The position numbers and the translations under genes are program-made. Below, piece after piece: positions 25,662 through 36,200 of a stretch of DNA of 64,000 nucleotides (position 1 is its first letter; every line of letters begins with the position of its first letter). The stretch is from Ailanthus altissimus (lineage: Eukaryota > Streptophyta > Magnoliopsida > Sapindales > Simaroubaceae), in contig OX327683.1 of NCBI GenBank assembly GCA_946807835.1, forward strand, positions 30,749,001 through 30,813,000. The letters run 5' to 3'. Under the pieces are notes generated by a model. The model saw only the letters and a list, made by a program, of their open reading frames with translations. It had not been told where the DNA came from and searched no databases.

Positions 25662-26529
25662 CTACATTTGAAGGAGAGATGCCAGATTGACCTCAATATC
25701 TTTTTTGGCTTTTCTATCGAATGGATCCTCTCCAACATATAGATCCAGCATTGACTGACAGAGGAGTTTGCTCTGGATACTTCCCACCTCCTTTCCATCA
25801 ACTGCAAGATTTAGATGAACAAAAATTGGGGAATTGAATTTCATTGTTGTAATTATAACGTAAATAGAAAAATGTCAAGCATATAACAAAATCTTTCATC
25901 CATAACAGAAAAAATAAAAGTTAAACACTAGAACTTCAGGTGTGGAAGAAAACACCAAAATGCTGGAGCTGACAGATAATTATGACAACTGTTTGCACAA
26001 TTTAGGTCTAAAGAGATACCTTAGAGGCCATGGCTGAACTACAAATATGGCACTATTAAAAGCAATGACAAGATGATCATTTTTGTGGAATGAAAGCAAA
26101 TAAACAGTTGATTAACTTCATTATTTTCAGTCCAATTACGAAAGATACAAATACTTTACTTGTTGTGCGAAGTATGTGGCCTTGTTCCTTTGAGAGCTCA
26201 ATCACAGATCCCCTAGGTATTTTGTATTCATCTTTAAACTGAGAAGTAAACCTGCAATCAGAAAGGCCATTAGGTTAACTAAAAGCAGAAAAGGAAAAAA
26301 AGGTTTGATGAAAAGGGAGAATTTTTTTTTAAAAAAAGTGAAAAAAGGATGGGTTATAGCAACTCTCAGAATATGATTAGAATTAAAAAAAGAAAAATCA
26401 ACTCAAATAAAAGAACATGTGTATGACTAAAAAAAACAAAAATGATATGTAACTAATAGTCTAAAGAAACAAAAATAACAAAAGTGTTGGAGAGAGTAAG
26501 TACAAAATATTTAAGTTAGGATTTTGAAT

Positions 26530-26713
26530 GATTCAAAATACTTTGATTCTTTCAAATACATAATCTTCATTAATATTACCAGCGATAAGGTAAAAGAACA
26601 ATGGTAAAAAGAGTGCTGCTTGATTCAAAATACTTTGATTCTTTCAAATACATAATCTTCATTAATATTACCAGCGATAAGGTAAAAGAACAATGGTAAA
26701 AAGAGTGCTGCTT
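26530..26713 (+). repeat. Perfect 92-bp tandem duplication in a FAP1-like intron
   Basis: 26530-26621 and 26622-26713 appear identical; each starts GATTCAAAATACTTTGATTC and ends AAAGAGTGCTGCTT. The second copy abuts the splice donor of exon 2 (minus strand, GT at about 26714-26713), so the intron side of the donor has been copied into the intron. Perfect identity points to a recent event. Confidence 0.9.
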
Positions 26714-27199
26714 ACTTTTGAAGCAACTCTTTATTATCCGATCCGCCAAACTTTTGGAGTCTGCTTCCAACAAACTCTTCAAAAGCACTGCGAACAGAAC
26801 GTATGCTTAATTTACCATATATAATTTGAAGTCTAACAGTCATGCATATATCAGCCTCCATGAGATCATCATTGAACTCCTTATTTCCCTTGAGTTCCAA
26901 AAGAGAAAGATTTCCACATTTCTCATTCAGCAATTTCTTTATATCATCATGATCAACATATTACCCTGAAAAAAAATGCAATTTTGTAGTGAAACAGAAA
27001 TACGTTACATAATGTACTGCATAATAATAATTAGTAAGATGAATATTAATTTCGTTTCTCAGTGGTAATGATATGGATCCTATTGCTTAACACTAATGAA
27101 GTCTATTCTCTAACCATGCTTGAAGTTCACAATGTGCATGGCGCCATTAGCATAACTGATTATCCATCGGAACAAGAGAATTCAAGATTCAGTAAAAAG

Positions 27200-27222
27200 A
27201 TATATATATATATATATATATA
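27200..27222. repeat. (TA)n microsatellite at the break in FAP1-like exon 1
   Basis: About eleven TA repeats follow directly after the last recognisable codon of exon 1. Length changes here would shift the reading frame. Confidence 0.9.
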
Positions 27223-27566
27223 ATGCTTTTCTTCCGCAGCCCTATTCCAAGAAGCTTCCGAGAATCGCCAATAATGGAAGGAAAAGACGTGCCGGGTTTC
27301 GAGTCAACTATTGTTGCTGAAGAACTGTCGGCGAGAGAGAGTGAAGCCCAAAAGTACGAGGAGGACTGATTGGAGAATAGCAAATTCAGAGCATTTTGGA
27401 CAAGTGGGTGTTTTTGGTTTTGATAGGCGGCGACGCCAGCCATTGCGGCACTTGCTGCAGCGGCTGCGGCGATGGCGACTGAGAATGGACGGGAGCTTGC
27501 ATTGGTAGTGGCGTTGGAGTGTTGCCTGGGCTGAGAAAACGAGAATGGGAACCGCAATGAAACCAT

Positions 27567-30140
27567 CGTGTTCGTGTCAAATAATGTTGTTGACTACTAC
27601 TTGTTTTATTTAGTTATTTTTTAAAACAAACAGTGAAGAAATTAGTGGAATTTATATATGTAGATATAGTTTGAAGGAAGCACGTGATCGCAATTAAGTA
27701 TTCTGCTGATGGATTTGGAAGTTGAATTGGGCCTACGGGTGATATGGACTTTGAATATTGGGCTTAAAACTTTAGCCCAGAAAACTAAAATAGGCCTACT
27801 CCCACCCCCCCTAAAGAGAATATATATACGGTGTCTGAATAGATAAGAGCCTTAAGAGGGAATATATTAATATCAGATGTAGTTAAAAAAAGCCAAGAAA
27901 ATTTTAATAAGTTAATCCAGAAACACAAATATTTTTGCTTTCTTAGGAGATATATGAATTATAATCTTGATTATTTATTTTATGTGACAAATCTCAATAT
28001 TTTGAAAGGTTTATTTTCAATTTTTGTAACTCACTCCAAATTAAGTACTTACCTTACTTCATAATTTGTTGGTGTTATTATTTTCTTTTGCATGTCATCT
28101 ACTTGGAATTAATTTTGGATTTAAGGGGCTACACAAATGCTATAATCAAGGCAAGAATAATGCTGCATATGCTAATTATAAGAGTTTATATCTATAGAAT
28201 ATGAGCTTTTCTGAAAGTAATGTACATTAAAGTTTTTCCTGCAAAGCTACGACGAATTGTCAATTGAAACAAAATTGAGGTGAGGTGTATTAAGATGATG
28301 GGTCTTGAAACTTATCTCTCAATCGTTGATATCAAGTAGAAACTCAATAAGAAGAAGTTCACTGCTTAATTACTTTATAAACAAAGTCATCAATTGATTA
28401 AATCAATTAACGAGTGACATCAAAGCCGCTAGTGGGTGTAAGAATTGGTGGTCAAAAAACAAAAAAAGTGAAATAGCTTCCTTAAGCATGGACATAAAAA
28501 GGCGTTAACTCCTCTTTTTTTTTTTAACCTTAAGAAACTAACAAGACATTGTCAAATATGGGTCCGATGAGTCTGACGCTCAAACGAGGTTTAGACATGA
28601 TTTGTTAAAGGAATGTTCTTGAGTAACTGGACAATCGTGATGAGGCAATTGAATGCGTATTCCATGTAATGAAATATAGAAGAAGTTGACGCATGCTCTT
28701 TTCCTAATCCCATGGAACTAAGTTTCTTAAATGTTAAATCGTGAGAACTCCACCATATTTTACAAATTATCGGAATTAAATTTTGACAAAAGATGTTAGT
28801 TAGCAGAAAGCATCGTGGTTAGAGGGAGAGTGGGAGATTCCTTTATCGGAAACAAACATTTGGAAGAGTATTGTTGCTTTCTGTGAGCACAAGATTCTTG
28901 TGGAAAATGCTTTTGTTCGTTTACTCGGTGTCCGAGTCAAAGTCCCCCAATTGATCTCCAGAGTGCTTTTTTGGGCTGCAACTTGAATTATAATCCCATG
29001 CAGAAATATTTATTTTACAAGCACGACGAGCAAAGGCTGTTAGAAGCTTGGGTAGATTGATCATGGTGGTTAGTTTTGGGGCGGGTACAATCCAGTCCAG
29101 CATTCCAACATCCAATTCATAATACGAACAAGACAAGAAAATTTTTGAAGGACATTTTACCTACCACTCCTGTCCCTCTGTGATTAAACAAGTCCTTGGC
29201 TTCTTAATTGGCGGGACTTTATTAATCCGATAAGGACATTAAAATAGTGTGAAGACAAGATGCAATAGCTTTATTCGATTATGAATATGCTTCCTGTAAC
29301 AAACAACATCTATTGTAAGCAGTCCCTGGAATTGGATATTTGAATTTCTACCCGTCAAAGTTTTCATGGAAATGCAGTCGCTGTTGCAACCCGGAATTAG
29401 CAACTGTTTTATTGTCATTTCCTTTTCAAAATATTGTACTATGGAAGTACCTATCAAGTTTGATTATTTAATTGGTCAATTGTTTGTATTAAGGTTCGTG
29501 ATATCGGAGTCCCAAGGAAAATATGTGGAAAGGTTGATGACAGAAATTTGTCCCGGGGTGACCAGTACTGCTGCCCCAACCTTAATTATGGTTCTAAATC
29601 ACAAGTTGAGAAGAATTAGAGGCCTCTCAGTCTCAGTCTCAGCCACACCGATTTCAATTGAGTTGATAACACAAGTTTGAGTGGTCCTCATAATTGAGAG
29701 AATATTTACTCAGGTTGTGACTAATCACTTTATTTTTCCAATAATAGAGATGAAAAGAAAGTTGGTAACAAACCAGCCAACCGGGTCAATCAGGAAAGGT
29801 CATATCTTAATACCCTTTGATTATTTTCCTCCTTTTTTTTTTGTCACAAAAAATCAAAATACACAATGTTTTGATTAATACCCTTTGGGCCAAAAGTTCT
29901 GGCATTTTATTATCTGAAAATCTGCTAAAAATATGTGATTTAGATGTCTGCCAACTGCATTCTCAAAGAGTGAAACCTAATTAAAAGTCACAATTGCATA
30001 ATGATCATAGCAACTTTTGTTTCCATTTCCAATTGATGCTAATTAATGTAGCAAGATATATAAAGCATACGATATGAATTCTGATTATGTTACAATGTGA
30101 ATATTACCGTAGTATAACAATAGGCGTATAATTTATGAAT
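27567..30140. other. Intergenic region upstream of the FAP1-like gene
   Basis: The first few hundred bases are probably the promoter of the minus-strand FAP1-like gene. Otherwise I see AT-rich sequence with no gene. Open frames at 28921-29136 (-), 29239-29457 (-) and 29366-29680 (+) have no recognisable features. Confidence 0.5.
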
Positions 30141-30144
30141 TAGA

Positions 30145-32065
30145 AAACCATCTATATCATATACAAATTAAGACACAGTCGAACACAAAATATTGCCTTC
30201 ACTTCCAAATGTCTAATTAAATTATATCTTTATTTGAAAGGTCCACGAACACCAATTTTTTTAAGTTTATTCAGGACACAATTGAACATAAATTATTTTC
30301 CTTTTCTATTTTTTTTTTTTTGAAATAGAGAAGGGGAATGGAATTCAAAATCTCTGTTTAGAGGAATAATACCCTATAAACCCTTTACCATTAAATCATT
30401 TTAAACAAGTGTTATTTTCTTTATTTCTAGATGCCCAGTTAAATTACAGTTTTTTATCTAAAGGGTCCATGGACAACCAAGTTTCCAATTTAAAATAATT
30501 TTCATACAAACTCAACTGATCGATGAATTTAATTTACCTGTATCATATGCAAATCAAAACACAGTTGAGCATAAATTATTGTCCTCACTCCCAGACGTCC
30601 AATCAAATTACAATTGTTCAACTAAAGTGTCCACTACCACTAACATCAGGTTTAGAAGTTTAAATAACTTTTTGTAAGAATTTCAACAAATTACACATCT
30701 TCATATTTATACGATTTTTTTTTTTAAGCTAAGACTACCATAATTTTATTCTTGTATTTTGTAGATAGCTAGTGGTGTGCTTCGAGCTTCGGATGTTAGG
30801 GATGTTCAATAATGCAATAATGCAGAATTGTATTGATAGAGAGAGTTCTTAGTATGCCACTAGTTTGTGATGGAATTTGTGATTTGTTAGAGAAAATTCT
30901 ACCATGCATTCTAAAATACTTTTAGCGTGCTGTGAAAGTTTAACATTCACAAACAATCAATAAAAAAAAATTATATAATAAGAGATAAATAACCAAAAAA
31001 TTAAAAAAGATAAAATAAAATTTATGTTGTTTTATAAATTCGCTCACATCTACGGTGAATTTGAGGATCTTAAATTTTTTTATTTAAATTCTTTTGAACA
31101 CAAAGAACTCTACAAGAATAATAAAAAATATTCAAATACCTAAGAGCTACTAATGATCAATGTCATACTATTTTATGTGTTTCAAACACTCAAGTGTGAC
31201 CTTTACTCTTTTTTTTCTCTTATGTTACATCTTGATGCCTTATATGCTTCGATATCTTTAAGTGTTTGCAAAAGTTTATATAATTTTTAAAATATTTTTA
31301 AAAATCTTAAATTTAGTTGAAATAAGAGTTTATGTGCTTAAAAATCTAAAATTCTTCAAAAAAGTTAAATCCGAATAAAAAATAAATTTTTTCCAAAATC
31401 GCACTGCTGCAGCATTGTCTAACTTTCATTGTAGCAGTGCGTGCACTTCGTCGCATCGTTGTAGCACCAGTGCGACTTTGTCGCACAATTGCAACAGTAC
31501 TTATCTATCGCAACAGCGCCAATTCTAAACATTCTAGCATTGCAACGGTACAAAGCCAACACTACGGCAATCTTTCTTGGAGTTGGTTCCTCGAGTTTTT
31601 TTTTATTTTTAACTCTCTATTTTGCTTATCCTTCATTCGTTTATCGCATACTAAACTTTGTGTCCAACTCTTTCTTAATTTTTTAACTTAAAATCAAATT
31701 AACCAAAATTCCTAACACTTTCAACACTCGATTAATTCTTATAAATTACTTGTAAAAATTCAACCGATCCATGGATTGAATTTATCTGTATCATATGCAA
31801 ATCAAGACACAATTAAACACAGATTATTATTCCTACTGTTAAATGTCCAATCAAATTATAATTGTTCGTATGAATCCTCCACTGATACTAGATTCTCAAT
31901 TTGAAGTAACTTTATGATCTTATAAAGTCCTTATACAAACAATATCACCCAGGGAATTGATTTATCTATATTATATTCGAATCAAGACAAAACCAAATAT
32001 AATTATCTCTCGAATGCCCAGTCAAATTACAGATGTTCATTTGAAGGACTAATAATTCTGGCTTG
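30145..32065 (+). repeat. Degenerate tandem repeat array, interrupted
   Basis: A block reading roughly 'tatcatatgcaaatcaagaca.a.t.aacacaaattatt...atgtc.aatcaaattaca.ttgttca' recurs at about 30152, 30270 (partial, itself interrupted), 30538, 31786 and 31966. The copies are heavily diverged. The array is split by the 0.9-kb LTR-like insert at 30794-31717. No coding content is seen. Confidence 0.6.
30794..31717. mobile_element. Possible solo LTR
   Basis: The segment starts TGTTAGGGAT and ends ATTCCTAACA, so its ends are short inverted repeats of the TG...CA type. It interrupts the degenerate tandem array around it. I could not find a matching target duplication (flanks TCGGA and CTTTC), so this is tentative. 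It contains a cluster of 'gtcgca' and 'tgcaac' motifs at about 31400-31550. Confidence 0.35.
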
Positions 32066-32079
32066 TTAATGTTATATTA

Positions 32080-32660
32080 CACGTCGAATAAAAATTGGAT
32101 AAATTTTGAGTTTATAAGAGTGAATATGTAATATTATTTAATAAATTAATCTTTTTGATCAATAGCGAACCACCCAATCTTTGATAAGTTGTATCAGAAT
32201 AAATTTAAATTCTTATTCGTATGTAGGCTCTCAAAATCGTCTTAATAGAAATTATTTTATGGGATGTGGGTCTCTCATGTCGTTAGAGGGATGAATAATA
32301 CAGGCTAAGTGGCTCTAAAAATCTTGTATCTTGAGCCCCAATAGAGATTGTTACGTGGGTAATGGATCCCTTATCTCCAGAGATGAGCAATACGGGTCAA
32401 GTTAGTCATTGAGTTTGGGTCACACCGTGACAAGGATGTCACGTGATTGAATGGGAGAGAATGTCGCGTCCTAAATCAAATAAAAATCAGTACTTGAATT
32501 TGGGTCACACTGTGACGAGGATGTCATGTGATTGAATAGAAGAGAATGTCACATTTCACGTCAAATAAAAATTGAGTATATGTTAGACATATAAATATGT
32601 TTATGTAACATTACCCAACAGATTAGTCTTTTAAGTCAATAACAAGCGTCTAAGTCCGTG
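32080..32660. mobile_element. LTR-like remnant upstream of CPS
   Basis: The segment begins near AATGTTATATTACACGTCGA and closes near TGTAACATTACCCAACAGAT, with 'atgtcacatttcacgtcaaa' inside. This style is common in plant copia LTRs. There is no coding capacity, and I see no clear target duplication. Confidence 0.35.
32411..32580 (+). repeat. Two-copy 85-bp tandem repeat
   Basis: Units 32411-32495 and 32496-32580 both start 'ga.tttgggtcacac.gtga' and contain 'aggatgtca.gtgattgaat'. They lie inside the LTR-like remnant and are roughly 85% identical by eye. Confidence 0.75.
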
Positions 32661-33164
32661 ACACTAAATTTAAATAACTTTTAATTACTTATTATAAATT
32701 ACTTATATAAACTCATTTGATATGGTATAATATAATTAAACAAGTGAAAAAAGAAATATATAATTTTATAAATAAAAATAAATAATATTATACATATAAT
32801 CAACGTATTGGTCCTTAAAAAATCCAACTCAAAATCTTGGGCATTATCTGATCTTTTTGGCAATTTATATATAAAACTTGGAAATAACGGATCCCATATA
32901 CAAAACCTGGAAAGCCAATACGACTTCAGTATTTTATTTTTAAAAAAATAATAATAATTACTTAGGAGCAGCTGAGTGCTGAGATAAAAACCTTGCAATG
33001 AAAAAGTAAGAAATTAAAGAGAAAGCTGATATGAGAGAGATAAGAGGAGAGAGGGAAAAGGACAGGGGCCTCAATTCCATATAGAGTTTTGGATGATCCC
33101 ATGCACCAAGTAGCGGGAATCTCTTGGGAAGTCGATTCTGTCCGCTTGCCTCCCTCTCTTCACC

Positions 33165-33174
33165 TTTTAAATAC
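33165..33174 (+). promoter_or_regulatory. Possible TATA box of CPS
   Basis: TTTTAAATAC lies about 65 bases before the chosen start codon, which would put transcription start near 33195. If correct, it rules out the in-frame upstream ATG at 33089 as the main start. A GA-rich stretch (33030-33060) lies further upstream. Confidence 0.4.
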
Positions 33175-33235
33175 TTGGTGCTTGGCCATCTTCCTCTCCA
33201 CACTCCACAGCAAATACAAATTCATTCAAAACGTC

Positions 33236-36200
33236 ATGTCGTCTCATTCCACCACCAGCTTCTTCCTTGGCCTGTCTCACGTGGTTCCGGGCACCCCACG
33301 ATCTTCTTTCTCCATCCATCATCATCCTCCTCCTCCCCAAAGTCTTCTCTTTTCATCCAGTAAGTCCTTTTAATCGTTAATTTACTTTCTCACAAGCATA
33401 GCTTTCAACAAATTGGTAACAAGTAAAGAAGACGAAGAACTAAACTAAAAGAAGAGAATAACATATAATTACTTTCTGCTCGTTCCTATGTGGGATATAT
33501 AATGGATGCATATGCATATATATTTTTCACACTCGCGTGTGAATTATAATATGAGTTTATTGTAATCAGCTATGTTTTCTGGGGATTTTCATTTCTTTTA
33601 ACCAGATCTTCAATGGAATATATATAAGGTATGATTTAAGGGGGGAAAAATTAATAAAGAAACAAACTCTGAACATAATTTGTAGGAGATATATATAAGG
33701 TGGGCAGATTAATGCAATTGATATTATGTAATACAGGCAGGAGCGATGAGGCATCAGATGGGCAACTTCAGCAGACTAAGTTTAGTAGAAATTAATATAA
33801 AGGATTAAGTTACTGGGTTTATTAATTTATTTATGATCACCTTTCTGCAAGAAAAAGAACACTATTCTTTTTACTTAAAGGCTCAATTTTTTTACCGTAC
33901 AAGTGCATATATTCTTCCCTCAGAATGGTGTTGAAAAAGCTTGTTTCCATATTTTTAGTGGATTTACCGAATCGATATCATTATATATATATATATATAT
34001 ATATATCTTTGTCAAGAAGGTTATATTTGTATTCTACAAAAACGCTTTAATGTAAAATATGGACTTTTAGGCAACCAGGAAAATGAATTTCGTTGGACTG
34101 AATTTCTATCCTACTTAACCTTATAGGTGTTTGGCTTTTGCGGGCTAACGACAAACGACTAATTAACTTGGATATTCGTCCGAGATGCAGTGCTATATCG
34201 AGAACTCGCATCCAAGGCACGTACCATGATACTCAGTTAATTTTTATTATCAATTATTAGGCATAAATATTGGAATTAATTAATCACACGGTTATAGATA
34301 TAATAAGTACAAATGCATGTATTAATGAATGATATATATGTGCAGAATATGCGGACGTGTTTCAAAATGGTTTGCCAGTGATAAAGTGGCATGAGATCGT
34401 GGAGGATGACATGGAAGAAGAGGAAGCTCTTGAGGTAATGATTTGAACAAACATTAACTATTTTCTATTTTCTTTTCTTTTTTTGATAGAATTATATGGA
34501 ATAAGCGGAACCCAAATTATGGTTATGATGTGATTTGTTTTGTCCAAAGGCTTGTGCGTCAAAAGAGATAAAGGAACGTGTCCATGCCATTAAATCAATG
34601 TTGGGCTCCATGGAGGATGGAGAGATAAGCATATCTGCTTATGACACAGCATGGGTTGCTCTTGTTGAAGATGTTAGTGGCAGTGGCTCTCCTCAATTCC
34701 CATCTAGCCTTCAATGGATTGCCAATAATCAACTCCCCGACGGCTCTTGGGGTTATGATAACACATTTTCAGCCCACGATCGGTTAATCAACACTTTAGC
34801 TTGTGTTGTGGCACTAAAATCATGGAATATCCATCCGGATAAGTGCGAAAAAGGTATTAATGAGGGAACAACTGAAAAGTTAAAACTTGATTAATTAAAG
34901 TTAGCCTCATCTTGAGCCTAACATGCATGCATCACCTTTTGTGGTTATTGTACACAGGAATGTTGTTTTTTAAAGAAAACATATCAAAGCTTGAGAATGA
35001 GAATGATGAGCACATGCCTATCGGATTTGAAGTTGCTTTCCCTTCCCTTCTAGAAATAGCCCGCAGTTTAGACATTGAAGTGCCTGATAACTCTCCTGCC
35101 TTACAACGGATCTATGCCATGAGAAATATAAAACTCACAAGGTAGATTCAAAACTCAAGCTTCCATCATGATTATGCTTGTTACCTTTTTTCAATTTTAT
35201 AAGATATAAATTGAGTTAAAGTCACCTTATCTTCTACAATTGTTTTTTTTTCTTCCACAAAAAAAAAAAAAAGTATAGGGTCTCTTTGTTTATCTTTACG
35301 AGTAAGTGATGTAATAATTGTGTGTGAGAGATAGGATACCAAAGGGCACAATGCATAATGTGCCCACAACACTACTCCATAGCTTGGAAGGAATGCCTGA
35401 TCTCAACTGGGAAAAGCTTCTAAGACTGCAGTGCCAAGATGGTTCATTCTTGTTCTCTCCATCCTCCACTGCCTATGCACTTATGCAAACTAAAGATGAA
35501 AATTGTTTGAAATATCTAACAAAAGCTGTCCAGAGATTCAGTGGGGGAGGTATAAAATTACTCCGCTCATTTCTTGAGTGGAAATTATCATCGGTTTCAC
35601 CTTCCCGATGTGGCCGGTTCCTAATTTGTTTATTCGTTTTCATTTTTTAAATTTTAGTCCCAAACGTGTACCCGGTTGACATGTTCGAACATCTTTGGGC
35701 TGTGGATCGGTTGCAGCGCCTAGGAATTTCAAGATATTTTCAACCAGAGATTAAAGAATGTATGGATTATGTTCACAGGTATGACCAATCAACTGCATAT
35801 TATTATTGTTATTATCAATGGACTAGTACTACTACTTTATTAAGCAGCTAATTAATAAACGAAAATCATGAATTTCTTTATGCTAAAAGGCTACTAATTA
35901 AAATTTCAGATATTGGACTGAAGAGGGCATTTGTTGGGCAAGAAATACAAGGGTTCATGATATTGATGACACATCCATGGGATTCAGGCTACTAAGATTA
36001 CACGGCTACGATGTTTCTTCTGGTAATTTAAGTTTACTTATGATTTCGTCTTATGTAATTGCAAATATTAATTAAAATGATCTTACTTTTGTACTCTTAT
36101 TGCAGATGTGTTCAGGAATTTTGAGAAGGAGGGTGAGTTCTTCTGCTTTGCTGGGCAGTCTAATCAAGCTATTACCGGAATATACAACTTGTATAGGGCT

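Larger units (their letters stand above)
25662..27566 (-). pseudogene. FAP1: FAP1-like fatty-acid-binding protein (chalcone-isomerase fold, plastid), apparently disrupted
   Basis: FAP1 is a type III chalcone-isomerase-fold protein of the plastid stroma that binds fatty acids and lacks isomerase activity. Recognisable exons (minus strand) are 27566 to about 27222, about 26973-26715, 26251-26160 and 25801-25662. Exon 1 starts MVSLRFPFSFSQP, has a Ser/Ala-rich transit-type N-terminus, and reaches 'SRKLLGIGLRKKS'. Exon 2 carries 'DDLMEADICMTVRLQIIYGKL' shortened to 'MEADICMTVRLQIIYGKL' and 'SVRSAFEEFVG'. Exon 3 carries 'FKDEYKIPRGSVIEL'. Exon 4 carries 'DGKEVGSIQSKLLCQSMLDL' and 'YVGEDPFD'. Three junctions are clean and in frame. 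The join between exons 1 and 2 is not: exon 1 runs into a (TA)n microsatellite with no donor, and about 13 residues expected there ('...NIDVYAFG') are not found. Exon 2 opens with a TAA that looks like a one-base loss. I therefore call it a probable pseudogene. A sequencing or assembly error in the TA tract is the main alternative. Confidence 0.72.

Noticed and set aside
33089..33235. In-frame upstream ATG for CPS
   Set aside because: The extension carries acidic residues untypical of a transit peptide, and a TATA-like box lies between it and the chosen ATG.
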